Part shown: positions 8,219 to 16,876 of the stretch, piece after piece | Layout: every line of letters begins with the position of its first letter | How positions within the stretch are numbered: position 1 is the stretch's first letter | Assembly (NCBI RefSeq): GCF_010119195.1 | Contig: NZ_WRXL01000003.1 | Location: 297,639 to 361,638 of the forward strand | DNA from: Haloarcula salina | Lineage (GTDB): Archaea > Halobacteriota > Halobacteria > Halobacteriales > Haloarculaceae | Direction: 5' to 3' | DNA: 64,000 nt | Notes under the pieces: model-generated | What the model was told of the DNA's origin: nothing | The model's database searches: none | Seen by the model: the letters and a program-made list of their open reading frames with translations, nothing else | Position numbers and translations under genes: made by a program

Positions 8219-10780
8219 CTAGGGCTCGTAGTCGGCGGCGACGACCTCGCGGATGCGGTCGGCGGTCACCTCGCCGATGCCGGACACGTCGAGCAGGTCC
8301 TCGCGGTCGGCGGTCATCACGGCTTCCACGCTCCCGAACGCCTCGAGGAGCGTCCGCGCCGTCACCGGGCCGACCTCGGCGATAGAGGCGACGACGTACT
8401 CCTGTTGCTCGGCCAGCGTCTTGGACTGTTTCTCCCCGTGGACGCTCACCTCGCGGTCCGAGACGTCCTGTTCGCGCTCGGCGATGACCTCCAGCAAGTC
8501 GGCCGTCTCGCCCTCGTCGGCGGTGCGGACGATGCTCGCGCCGAAGTCGACCGCCAGCGAGGCGAGCGCGCCCTGGATGGCCTTGTGGTGGACGTTGCGC
8601 GCGCCGTAGAGGTCCTCGCCCTCGATGACGACCACGGGGCGGGCGTAGTGGCGAGTGGCGTCCCCGACCTGCTCGAACATCGAGCGGTCGCCGCCGGTCA
8701 GCGTGTCCATGAAGTCCGCGACGGTCTTTCGCTCGACGACGACGCGGTCCGAGAGGACGTAGTCGCCGACGGCCAGCGTCTCGAGTCGCGTTTCGATCCC
8801 CTCGCGCGTCGAGAGGTCCCGGGCGATGGTGGAGTCAAGCTCCCGCTGGTCGGCGACGATCTCGATCTCGTCGGCGTCGGTCCCCGCGCTCGCGACGGTC
8901 CCGTCGCCGTCGGCTTCCTCCGGCTCACTCGCCGCATCGCCGTCGCCAGACTCGTCTTCGCCGTCCGTCGCGGTTTTGCGAGCCGCCTCGCTCGCCCCGG
9001 CGGCCGCGTCGGCGGCGAACGCGTCGAGGCCGGCCTGCCCGTCGCCGTCCTCGCCCGACGTGTCGCCCGTCCGACCGCTTCCGTTTCGACTGGAACCCGA
9101 CTCCTGTGTATGGGTTTCTCCCCCACCTGTTCCACTGGAAGCGGCCCCCGCTTCGGCGTCGGTTGCGTCGGTGTCGGTCGCCTCACCCCCGCCCTCGTAC
9201 TCGTCGAGGCCGGCCTGCCCGAGCTCGGCCTCCAGTTCGCCGGCGACGCTCTTGAGTTCGTTCAGCTCGCGTTTCATCCGCTTCTGGTCGTTCCGGGCCT
9301 TCCAGAAGTACGCCTCGTCGCGGGTGTCCTCGGCGAGCAGGACGACGACGCGACCCTCGGCCTGGCGGCCGGTCCGCCCCTTGCGCTGGATGGCGCGGAT
9401 CGCGGTCGGGACCGGCTCGTAGAACAGCACGAGGTCGACCTCGGGCACGTCGAGGCCCTCTTCGGCGACGGAGGTGGAGACGAGCACTTCGAACTCCCCG
9501 CCCCGGAAGCGGTCGAGGGTCTCCTGTTGCTGGCTCTGTGTCATCCCCTCGCTGCCGTCGGTGTCGCTCTGGCCGACGAACTTCTCGGTCTCGAAGTGGT
9601 TCGAGAGGAAGTCCACGAGCGTCTCGGCGGTGTCGCGGGACTCGGTGAAGACGATGACGCGCTCGCCGTTCTCGATGCCGAGCGTCTCCGCGAGCAGCAT
9701 TCGGGTCTGGCGGAACTTCGGGTGGAGGTCGTCGTAGGACTCGGCCTTGCGCATCGCCTCGCGGACCTTCGGCTCGCTGACGAGGCGCTGGTCGGCCTTC
9801 GACGCGCCGGAGGAGCGGGCGGCCTCCTTCAGGCGCTCGAAGTACCGCCGCAGGGACTCGACGCTCTGGGTCTCGACGTAGGTGACGGCGGTCCGCAGCT
9901 TCCGGATCTCGGCGAGCAGGCTCATCCCCTGGTAGCCCTCGCTCTGGTCGTTGTCCATCAGCTTGCGGAGTTCGGCCTGCATCCCCTGGATCTCGCGCTC
10001 GGAGACGTCGGCGGAGGACTTGTTCGTGACGCCGAGTTCCTTCAGCTTCCCGAGGCGCTCCTCGATGACCGCGTTGATGGCGTCGCGGATCTCGACGACG
10101 AGGTCGGGCAGTTCGATGCGGTTCCACTCGACGCTCGTGTCGTGGGTGTACTCGGCCACGTCGGCGTCGTCCTCGGTCATCACGGCCACCTCGGAGAGCC
10201 CGAGGTTCTCACAGACCTCGAGGATGGCCTCCTCGTCGTCGCCGGGCGAGGCGCTCATGCCCGTCACGAGGGGATCCTCGGCGTCGGCGTGGTAGCGGTC
10301 GGCGATGTAGTTGTAGGCGTAGTCGCCGGTCGCGCGGTGGCACTCGTCGAAGGTGCAGTGGGTCACGTCCGCCATGGAGATCCGGTTGCCGACGAGGTCG
10401 TTCTCGACGACCTGCGGCGTCGCGATGACGATGCGGGCGTCCGCCCAGAGGTCGGCGCGGTCGTCGGGGCGTACCTCGCCGGTGAACACGACGACCTCCT
10501 CGGGGTCGATTTCGAGAGCCTCGCGGTAGAACTCGGCGTGTTGCTGGACCAGCGGCTTCGTCGGGGCCAGCATGAGCGACTTCCCGCCGACGGCGTGGAG
10601 GCGCTCGGCGGTCACCAGCAGCGAGACGGTCGTCTTGCCCAGCCCCGTCGGGAGACACACCAGCGTGTGGCCGGCACTCGCCGTCTCGGCCAGTTCGACC
10701 TGATAGCGGCGGTTCTCCAGGAACTCCGGGACGACGAGCGGGCGCTCGACGTGCTCGCCACCGGCGTCGGCGGTCGACAT
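8219..10780 (-). CDS. hef: Hef helicase/nuclease (FANCM-XPF type)
   Basis: An 853-residue protein for repair of stalled forks and branched DNA. The N-terminal SF2 helicase has Walker A PTGLGKT near 44-50, motif II DECH at 146-149, ATPQVVEND, the Hef-specific thumb insert, and motif VI QRKGRTGRQ. An acidic, Ser/Gly-rich linker of about 100 residues follows. The C-terminal XPF-type nuclease has VVERKTVADFMDTL and ends in a tandem helix-hairpin-helix domain. The frame stays open to 11362, but ATG 10780 (MSTADAGGEH) gives the family N-terminus and avoids overlapping the upstream gene. It is a single gene, convergent with the p27-like gene. Confidence 0.95.
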   Translation of the reverse strand: MSTADAGGEHVERPLVVPEFLENRRYQVELAETASAGHTLVCLPTGLGKTTVSLLVTAERLHAVGGKSLMLAPTKPLVQQHAEFYREALEIDPEEVVVFTGEVRPDDRADLWADARIVIATPQVVENDLVGNRISMADVTHCTFDECHRATGDYAYNYIADRYHADAEDPLVTGMSASPGDDEEAILEVCENLGLSEVAVMTEDDADVAEYTHDTSVEWNRIELPDLVVEIRDAINAVIEERLGKLKELGVTNKSSADVSEREIQGMQAELRKLMDNDQSEGYQGMSLLAEIRKLRTAVTYVETQSVESLRRYFERLKEAARSSGASKADQRLVSEPKVREAMRKAESYDDLHPKFRQTRMLLAETLGIENGERVIVFTESRDTAETLVDFLSNHFETEKFVGQSDTDGSEGMTQSQQQETLDRFRGGEFEVLVSTSVAEEGLDVPEVDLVLFYEPVPTAIRAIQRKGRTGRQAEGRVVVLLAEDTRDEAYFWKARNDQKRMKRELNELKSVAGELEAELGQAGLDEYEGGGEATDTDATDAEAGAASSGTGGGETHTQESGSSRNGSGRTGDTSGEDGDGQAGLDAFAADAAAGASEAARKTATDGEDESGDGDAASEPEEADGDGTVASAGTDADEIEIVADQRELDSTIARDLSTREGIETRLETLAVGDYVLSDRVVVERKTVADFMDTLTGGDRSMFEQVGDATRHYARPVVVIEGEDLYGARNVHHKAIQGALASLAVDFGASIVRTADEGETADLLEVIAEREQDVSDREVSVHGEKQSKTLAEQQEYVVASIAEVGPVTARTLLEAFGSVEAVMTADREDLLDVSGIGEVTADRIREVVAADYEP

Positions 10781-10857
10781 TACCCACGCGTTCGACCCGG
10801 CCGCGGTTAAGCGTTCAGATACCGCGGTGAAAGTGAAGGCGGTCGCTGAGCGGCTGA

Positions 10858-11448
10858 TCAGAACGGGAGGTACTGGACGCCGACCCACATCGCTAGCGCG
10901 CCGAGGACCGGGATCGAGAAGTTGTCGTCGATGACGTAGCCGGCGATGCGGGGCTTGACGCCGTCGGCGAAGGTGGCCGCCGCGCCGCCGAGGACCGCCG
11001 CGGCGGTCGAGACGAACGGGGCCGCGAGCAGCGTACAGACGCCGAACATCACGAGCAGGACCCAGGCCTGCTTGACGCTGCTCGCGTCCCCGGACCCGAG
11101 GAGGCCGCTGATGGGGTCGCCGATGGCGAGCATCAGCATCGCGGGGACGGCGATGTCGGTCGTCACGCCCGGCAGCCCTACGGCGAAGGCGACGGCGGCC
11201 ATCCCGACGATGTACAGCGCGTAGCCGGCGGGGTTGTCCTGCTCGTACTCGCGCGTGAGGCGGTCGTAGACGACCCAGTCGAGACCGGTCGTCAGCCGGA
11301 CGGCTTCGAGGACGACGACGACCGCGAGCGCGACGGCCAGAAAGCCCCGGACGACGCGCCACGTGATCAGGTCCGGGCGGAGCAGGTGGGCGAGCGGGAC
11401 CGTCGCGCCCGTGACGTGGACGAGCCGTCGTGACACCTCGTCGGCCAT
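10858..11448 (-). CDS. Dolichol/phytol-kinase-like CTP-dependent membrane kinase
   Basis: A 196-residue integral membrane protein with about six helices. MADEVSRRLVHVTG at the start and the polar loop AIGDPISGLLGS followed later by TFADGVKPRIAGYVIDDNF are characteristic of CTP-dependent polyprenol (dolichol/phytol) kinases. It may phosphorylate a lipid carrier for glycosylation or isoprenoid salvage; the exact substrate cannot be read from sequence. Its ATG directly abuts the glyS stop (TAA ATG), making it the last gene of the CBS-glyS operon. Confidence 0.75.
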   Translation of the reverse strand: MADEVSRRLVHVTGATVPLAHLLRPDLITWRVVRGFLAVALAVVVVLEAVRLTTGLDWVVYDRLTREYEQDNPAGYALYIVGMAAVAFAVGLPGVTTDIAVPAMLMLAIGDPISGLLGSGDASSVKQAWVLLVMFGVCTLLAAPFVSTAAAVLGGAAATFADGVKPRIAGYVIDDNFSIPVLGALAMWVGVQYLPF

Positions 11449-13185
11449 TTACAGGTCGTCGAAGGTGAGTTCGCCGGTGTTGAGCTGTTCGAGCGTCTCC
11501 GCCAGTCCGTCGACGGGGAGTCGCTTCTGTTCGGTCGTGTCGCGCTCGCGGACGGTCACGGTGTCGTCTTCCAGTGCCTCGTAGTCGACAGTGACGCAGT
11601 AGGGCGTGCCGACCTCGTCCTGGCGGCGGTAGCGACGGCCGATGGCCCCGGAGTCGTCGTAGGTCACCGACAGGCCGGCCGAGCGGAGGTCACCGGCGAT
11701 CTCGCGGGCGAGGTCGTCCATCCCGTCCTTGTCCATCAGGGGGAAGACGCCGACCGTCGTCGGGGCCTGCTCGGGCGGGAGCGAGAGGTAGGTCCGCTCC
11801 TCGCCGTCGACCTCGTCGGTCTCGTACGCGTGCGCGAGGACCGTGTAGATGATCCGGCCCACGCCGAAGGATGGTTCGACCACGTGCGGGCGGACGTGCT
11901 CGCCGCTCTCGGTCACCTCGTCGACGCTGAAGTTCGTCTGCTCGACGGGGACCGCGTAGTCCTCGCCGTCGATTTCGACGGTCACCTCGTCTGCGTCGAA
12001 GGCGCTCGGGTCGCGCTCGGCCAGCGCTTCGAGCGCGTCGGCGACCCGCTGCGCGTCGCCGCCGAACTCCGGCCCGAGGTAGCTCATGTCGGGGTCGACG
12101 GTGGCGCGCTCGACGGTGATCGGCTCGTCGTACTGCTTGAAGACGGTGAAGTCCTCGCCGGAGTGCTCGGCGTGCTTCGAGAGGTCGTAGTCGCCGCGGT
12201 AGGCGAAGCCGGTGATCTCGATCCAGTCGCCGTCGACCTCGCTCTCGGCGTCCCAGCAGTCCGAGGCGTAGTGGGCGCGCTCGCCGGCGAGGTGCTGGCG
12301 GTACCGGAAGCGGTCCATGTCGACGCCGATGCGCTCGTACCACCGCTTGGAGACGCCGAGGTAGTAGGCGACCCAGTCGCTGGCGACGACGCCCTCGTCG
12401 ACGGCCTCGCGGACGGTGAGGTCGCGCTGGCCGCCGTCGTCGGCCTGCTGCGATTCCGCGGAGTACAGCGGCAGCGTCACGTCGGCGACCTCGGCCAGCG
12501 GCGGCTCGTCCTCCTCGGGGTCGACGAAGTGCTCCAGTTCGGCCTGTGTAAACTCCCGGACGCGGACCAGCGACTTCCGCGGCGAGATCTCGTTGCGGTA
12601 GGCCTTGCCGATCTGGGCGACGCCGAAGGGGAGCTGGTTCCGGGCGTACTCCGAGAGCTGCGGGAACTCGACGAAGATGCCCTGTGCCGTCTCCGGGCGG
12701 AGGTAGCCGGGCGAGGACGAGCCGGGCCCGATGTTCGTCTCGAACATCAGATTGAAGTTCTCGACGGGCTCGCCGGCCAGCGACGCGCCACAGGAGGGAC
12801 ACTCGATACCGTGTTCGGCGATGAGGTCCATGACCTCCTCGTTCGGGAGCGACTCGGCCTCCTCGACGTCGGTGTTGTCCTCGACGACGTGGTCGGCGCG
12901 GTGGGTCGCGCCGCACTCGCCGCACTCGATTATCATGTCGTCGAAGCCGTCGAGGTGGCCCGACGCCTCGAAGACGGGCTCGGGCATCACGGTGGGCGCG
13001 GAGATCTCCTGGTGGCCCTCCTTGACGACGTAGCGGTCGCGCCAGGCGTCCTCGACGTTCGACTTCAGCGCGGCCCCCTGCGGGCCGTAGGTCCAGAAAC
13101 CGGACGCGCCGCCGTAGGCGCTCGCAGACGGGAAGTAGAAGCCGCGGCGCTTGGCCAGCTCGGTGAGGCGCTCGCCCTCGTTCAT
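11449..13185 (-). CDS. glyS: Glycyl-tRNA synthetase, class II dimeric type
   Basis: Charges tRNA-Gly in the cytoplasm. The 578-residue enzyme has the class II N-terminus (LAKRRGFYFPSASAYGG), an inserted zinc-binding segment with CGECG and CPSCG pairs, motif 2 around RNEISPR, a C-terminal catalytic block with FGVGRIIY, and an anticodon-binding domain. Its start codon overlaps the stop of the CBS gene (ATGA), and its stop is followed at once by the kinase-like gene, so the three form one minus-strand operon. Confidence 0.95.
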   Translation of the reverse strand: MNEGERLTELAKRRGFYFPSASAYGGASGFWTYGPQGAALKSNVEDAWRDRYVVKEGHQEISAPTVMPEPVFEASGHLDGFDDMIIECGECGATHRADHVVEDNTDVEEAESLPNEEVMDLIAEHGIECPSCGASLAGEPVENFNLMFETNIGPGSSSPGYLRPETAQGIFVEFPQLSEYARNQLPFGVAQIGKAYRNEISPRKSLVRVREFTQAELEHFVDPEEDEPPLAEVADVTLPLYSAESQQADDGGQRDLTVREAVDEGVVASDWVAYYLGVSKRWYERIGVDMDRFRYRQHLAGERAHYASDCWDAESEVDGDWIEITGFAYRGDYDLSKHAEHSGEDFTVFKQYDEPITVERATVDPDMSYLGPEFGGDAQRVADALEALAERDPSAFDADEVTVEIDGEDYAVPVEQTNFSVDEVTESGEHVRPHVVEPSFGVGRIIYTVLAHAYETDEVDGEERTYLSLPPEQAPTTVGVFPLMDKDGMDDLAREIAGDLRSAGLSVTYDDSGAIGRRYRRQDEVGTPYCVTVDYEALEDDTVTVRERDTTEQKRLPVDGLAETLEQLNTGELTFDDL

Positions 13186-14027
13186 AGGCCCTGCAGCAGG
13201 TCGATGTCCCGGACGATGCCCGTGAGCTCGTCGCCGGACAGCAGCGGGATCTGTTCGATGTCGTGCTCGATCATCAGCTGCGCCGCCTCAGCCGCCGTCC
13301 GGCGCTTGTTCACCGTCACCACGTCGCCGGTCATGAACTCGCTGACCGGCTCGACGGGGATCTCGACGTTCCGGGTCGGCATGTAGCGCCCGCCGACGGC
13401 TTTGATGCCCTCCCAGGCCCACTCGTCGTCCTGGTTGGCGATGGAGTCGCCGGTGTCGTCCTCGCCCTCGACGACGCGGGCGACCTCGATGATGTCGACC
13501 TCGGTGAGCATCCCCGTCATGTCGCCGTCGTCGTCGAGGACGACGCCGTAGGGGACGTTGGCGTGCGAGAGTTCGCGTTCGGCGACGGTCAGCGGCGTCT
13601 CGGCGTACACGCAGTTGATGTCGCGCTCCGCGAGGTCGCCGACGATGCGGTCACCGTCGACGTCGCCGTTAGCGATGGCGCGGATCACGTCCGTGATCGT
13701 GATGATGCCTTCGAGGCGGCCGTCGACGACCGGGACGCGGCGTTCTCCCTCGCCGACCATGAGCTGTGCGGCGGCTTCGATGGTCGTGTCCGCGCTGATC
13801 GTCGGCACCTCCTCGACGAGGAGGGCGAGCTGGTCCTCGTCGGGGCGCTCGATGAGCGCGTCCCGCGAGACGATCCCGCGGAACTCCTCGCCGCCCTCGG
13901 TTTCCTTTATCACCGGGACCGACGAGAAGCCCCGCTCCTGTAGATACTCCAGTACGTCGTCACGGGTGCCCGGAATCGAGACCGTGACGACCTCCGAGCG
14001 CGGCGTCATAGCGTCTGCGACGTTCAT
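13182..14027 (-). CDS. Four-CBS-domain regulatory protein
   Basis: A 281-residue soluble protein with four CBS motifs, visible as repeated blocks such as MTPRSEVVTVSI, ALIERPDEDQLALLVEEVPTI, GRLEGIITITDVIRAI, GMLTEVDIIEVARVV and GIVRDIDLLQGL. Pairs of CBS domains usually bind adenosine nucleotides. No fused effector domain is present. ATG 14027 is preferred over one 24 bp upstream because GGAGG lies about 10 bp before it and the protein then starts at the first CBS helix. Translational coupling to glyS suggests a link to translation or metabolic state; the target is unknown. Confidence 0.88.
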   Translation of the reverse strand: MNVADAMTPRSEVVTVSIPGTRDDVLEYLQERGFSSVPVIKETEGGEEFRGIVSRDALIERPDEDQLALLVEEVPTISADTTIEAAAQLMVGEGERRVPVVDGRLEGIITITDVIRAIANGDVDGDRIVGDLAERDINCVYAETPLTVAERELSHANVPYGVVLDDDGDMTGMLTEVDIIEVARVVEGEDDTGDSIANQDDEWAWEGIKAVGGRYMPTRNVEIPVEPVSEFMTGDVVTVNKRRTAAEAAQLMIEHDIEQIPLLSGDELTGIVRDIDLLQGL

Positions 14028-14430
14028 ACTGCCAAAACCTCCTGCCCGCATCTACTAAGTCCTTAACATCCGTCCGCTTTCCCGCCGCTCGTCCGGTGAA
14101 ATCGCGCGACGGTGTCGCGTGCGTTCGAAGTGTTACAGCAGTCTGTCCTCGTAACGCCACCCGCTCCTCGCTCACCGACTCGGACCTCAGATGTATATTG
14201 AATATATCATTTATTCAGTCCGGACCTGTCCCGTCGAGCGACCCGCGGTCTACAGGCGCTATCACTTTACGTATCAGGTGTATGCCGATGGCGATCCGTC
14301 CGGGAACAGGCCCCTGGACGCACCGGTCCTGACAGCATCCGAACTATTGTCAGACGCGTGGTGGGAGCGAATCGACCCACCGTCTACGGGTTTCGCTATA
14401 TTTTTATACGGTTGTTACATATTGTCATGC
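14028..14430. other. Intergenic region, little structure
   Basis: About 400 bp between divergently transcribed genes. The left part carries a TTAAGGACTTAG promoter-like stretch for the CBS operon. An isolated AT-rich patch lies at 14191-14216 (ATGTATATTGAATATATCAT and following). The right end holds the promoter of the next small gene. A frame open from 14191 into that gene lacks protein-like composition. Confidence 0.5.
14397..14408 (+). promoter_or_regulatory. TATA-like promoter element
   Basis: TATATTTTTATA about 26 bp before ATG 14431, in the position for a leaderless transcript of the small conserved gene. Confidence 0.6.
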
Positions 14431-14598
14431 ATGGAGCCGGACACGGTTGCCCCAGTCGAAGTTGCCGCGGACGCAGAGGTCATGGCTTCCGTCGAGGAAG
14501 GCGACACCGACCAGTTCATCATCGCGGACGTGACACAGGACGACGCGTATCTGACGGTGCCGCTCGAAGAGGCAGCCACGCTTCCGGCCTGGCGGTAG
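14431..14598 (+). CDS. Small conserved haloarchaeal protein (DUF7556-like)
   Basis: A 55-residue acidic protein: MEPDTVAPVEVAADAEVMAS, then EGDTDQFIIADVTQDDAYL and a tail ending LPAWR. I recall the pattern VMAS-EEG-T-QF-IADVT-D-A-L-VPL-EA--LP-WR from small conserved haloarchaeal proteins (DUF7556). A strong TATA element lies 26 bp upstream of the ATG. No catalytic motifs; function unknown. Confidence 0.72.
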   Translation: MEPDTVAPVEVAADAEVMASVEEGDTDQFIIADVTQDDAYLTVPLEEAATLPAWR

Positions 14599-14657
14599 AC
14601 GCCGCGTCGGTTTCCGACAGCGGCACCGTTTTGCCCGTCGAGTCGGTGTTCTCGGAC

Positions 14658-14828
14658 ATGTTCTCTGGAACCGTCCTCTCGTTCGCCGTCGGGTTCGTCC
14701 TCCTCGTCGCGGCGTCGTACATCGGCACGACGATGGCCCTCCGAGGGTTTTTCGGCCGCGACTACCGCTCCGAGGAGCCGTCCCTGTCCGACGCGACCAC
14801 CGGGAACGAGGACGAGTCGAGCGGCTAG
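14658..14828 (+). CDS. Small single-span membrane protein, hypothetical
   Basis: A 56-residue protein with one hydrophobic helix (about 6-26, VLSFAVGFVLLVAASYIGTT) followed by a charged, acidic cytoplasm-like tail. ATG 14658 gives a clean N-out membrane anchor; a GTG four codons upstream is an alternative. It lies 59 bp after the DUF7556-like gene on the same strand and may be co-transcribed. No family recognised. Confidence 0.55.
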   Translation: MFSGTVLSFAVGFVLLVAASYIGTTMALRGFFGRDYRSEEPSLSDATTGNEDESSG

Positions 14829-14978
14829 CCGGGCCGCCGACTCGCCGGGAGCGCGACGGGCGTGACGGTCGCTGGCACACCGACCGTACGAGCGTGCGAC
14901 ACCCTCACGAACGGGCGCGCAGTCCCCGCTCGCGCGGAGAAAACAAGCGTTATGGCGTCCCGGTAAGTTCGACTCGAT

Positions 14979-16565
14979 ATGAAGGTACTCGTCACGGACC
15001 CGATCGCTGACGCCGGCCTCGAACGACTGCGCGAGGCGGGCCACGAAGTCGAGACAGCCTACGACGTCGAGGGCGACGCGCTCCTGGAAGCGGTGGCCGA
15101 CGTGAACGCGCTCATCGTCCGCTCCGGCACGCAGGTCACCGAGGAAGTGTTCGCCGCCGCACCCGACCTCGTCATCGTCGGCCGGGCCGGTATCGGCGTC
15201 GACAACATCGACATCGACGCCGCCACCGACCACGGCGTCATCGTCGCCAACGCTCCCGAGGGCAACGTCCGGGCGGCCGCCGAGCACTCCGTCGCGATGG
15301 CCTTTGCCACCGCGCGCTCCATCCCGCAGGCCCACGACCGACTCAAGGGCGGCGAGTGGGCGAAGGGCGAATTCCTCGGCACGGAGGTCAACAACAAGAC
15401 CCTCGGCGTGGTCGGCTTCGGCCGCGTCGGTCAGGAGGTCGCGAAGCGCCTCGGGGGCCTGGGCATGGACATCGTCACGTTCGACCCCTACATCAGCGAG
15501 GAGCGCGCCGAGCAGTTCGGCGCGGAACTGGTCGACGACCTCGACGACTGCCTCGCGGCCGCCGACTTCGTCACCATCCACACGCCGCTGACTCCCGAGA
15601 CCGAGAACATGATCGGCGAGGAGGAACTCGCCCAGCTGGAGGGCGGCTACGTCATCAACTGCGCCCGCGGCGGCATCATCGACGAGCCGGCGCTGGCCGA
15701 GGCCGTCGAGGACGGCCTGCTCAAGGGCGCGGCGCTCGACGTCTTCGGCGAGGAACCGCTCCCCGAGGACAGCCCCCTGCTCGACGTGGAGGACGTCATC
15801 GTCACGCCCCACCTCGGCGCGTCCACGGAGGCCGCCCAGGAGAACGTCGCCACGTCCACGGCCGACCAGGTCGTCGCCGCGTTCAACGAGGAACCGGTCG
15901 CGAACGCCCTGAACGCCCCCTCGCTCGACGAGGCGACGTTCCGGGAGGTCGGGCCGTACCTCGACCTGGCCGACACCGCCGGTCGCATCGCCGTCCAGCT
16001 GTTCGGCGGCCACATGTCCACCGTCGAGGTCACCTACGCCGGTGACATCGCCGAGGAGGACGTGGAGTACGTCACCGCCAGCGCGCTGAAGGGCGTCTTC
16101 GCGCCCTCGGACCTGCAGGTCAACGCCGTCAACGCACCCCAGATCGCCGAGGACCGCGGCATCGACGTGACCGAGTCCAAGACCCGCTCCTCGGAGGACT
16201 ACCAGAGCCTCATCACCGTCACCGTCTCCGACGGCGAGGAGTCCGTCTCCGTCTGCGGGACCCAGTTCGGCGGCGAGGAACCGCGCATCGTCCGCATCGA
16301 CGACTTCCGTATCGAGGCCGTCCCGCACGGTCACATGCTCGTCGTCCGCAACAAGGACGAGCCCGGTACCATCGGCTTCATCGGGACGGTGCTCGGCGAG
16401 TCCGACATCAACATCGCCGGGATGTTCAACGGCCGCGAGACCATCGGCGGGGAGGCCCTCTCCGTCTACAACCTCGACGAGCCGCCGATGAACGACGTGC
16501 TCGACCGCCTCCAGTCCGACGACCGCATCATCGAGACGACCTACGTCGCGCTCGGCGACGAGTAA
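14979..16565 (+). CDS. serA: D-3-phosphoglycerate dehydrogenase
   Basis: First step of serine synthesis: 3-phosphoglycerate to 3-phosphohydroxypyruvate with NAD. The 528-residue long-form enzyme has an N-terminal substrate lobe, the dinucleotide motif GFGRVGQE near 148, the catalytic arginine region INCARGGIIDE, and the histidine segment VTPHLGAST. An intervening domain and a C-terminal ACT domain (HMLVVRNKDEPGTIGFIGTV, then GESDINIAGM) follow. The ACT domain implies serine feedback control as known in the family. It is a single gene. Confidence 0.95.
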   Translation: MKVLVTDPIADAGLERLREAGHEVETAYDVEGDALLEAVADVNALIVRSGTQVTEEVFAAAPDLVIVGRAGIGVDNIDIDAATDHGVIVANAPEGNVRAAAEHSVAMAFATARSIPQAHDRLKGGEWAKGEFLGTEVNNKTLGVVGFGRVGQEVAKRLGGLGMDIVTFDPYISEERAEQFGAELVDDLDDCLAAADFVTIHTPLTPETENMIGEEELAQLEGGYVINCARGGIIDEPALAEAVEDGLLKGAALDVFGEEPLPEDSPLLDVEDVIVTPHLGASTEAAQENVATSTADQVVAAFNEEPVANALNAPSLDEATFREVGPYLDLADTAGRIAVQLFGGHMSTVEVTYAGDIAEEDVEYVTASALKGVFAPSDLQVNAVNAPQIAEDRGIDVTESKTRSSEDYQSLITVTVSDGEESVSVCGTQFGGEEPRIVRIDDFRIEAVPHGHMLVVRNKDEPGTIGFIGTVLGESDINIAGMFNGRETIGGEALSVYNLDEPPMNDVLDRLQSDDRIIETTYVALGDE

Positions 16566-16603
16566 GGCAAAAAACGCGACTGGGTTTTCGACCGCCGGCT
16601 CGG

Positions 16604-16819
16604 CTACTTCGCGTCGAGGACGCGCTCGTATCTGTCGACGACGGCCTGGCGGTGTTCTCGCTCTCGTTCGAGCGCCGTTTCGAGCATCGCGATCTGCGAG
16701 CGTAACATCGCGATCTGTAGCTGATAGATCGTACTCGGCGTCTGTCGGGACGACGGTAACGAAGAGCCCGACCGCTCCTCGGAGTCGATTGTCGACACTG
16801 TACTGCGGGACGAGGCCAT
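16604..16819 (-). CDS. Small coiled-coil protein, hypothetical
   Basis: A 71-residue protein with a serine-rich disordered first half and a predicted coiled coil in the second, where the near-repeat QIAMLRSQIAMLE and charged heptads (ALEREREHRQAVVDRYERVL) are visible. It shows no cysteine or catalytic motif. It lies between the serA stop and the histidine kinase pair, convergent with serA. The acidic-helical composition supports coding; a family is not recognised. Confidence 0.55.
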   Translation of the reverse strand: MASSRSTVSTIDSEERSGSSLPSSRQTPSTIYQLQIAMLRSQIAMLETALEREREHRQAVVDRYERVLDAK

Positions 16820-16876
16820 ATCGACCGAAGCGGCGCCACGGGCAAAAACACCCGTCGGACGGTTGTCACGCGCCCG

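Noticed and set aside
8405-10810. An 801-codon frame antisense to hef
   Set aside because: Long antisense frames are expected in GC-rich haloarchaeal genes; the sense frame has all helicase and nuclease motifs.
8219-11362. Extension of the hef frame upstream to 11362
   Set aside because: The extra 194 residues are Arg-rich shadow sequence of the overlapping kinase-like gene; ATG 10780 starts the conserved helicase.
14191-14430. Upstream extension of the small DUF7556-like gene
   Set aside because: The open frame lacks protein-like composition and the TATA element at 14397-14408 lies inside it, so transcription starts later.
14415-16334. A 639-codon frame antisense to serA
   Set aside because: Shadow of a gene with strong codon bias; no domain recognised.
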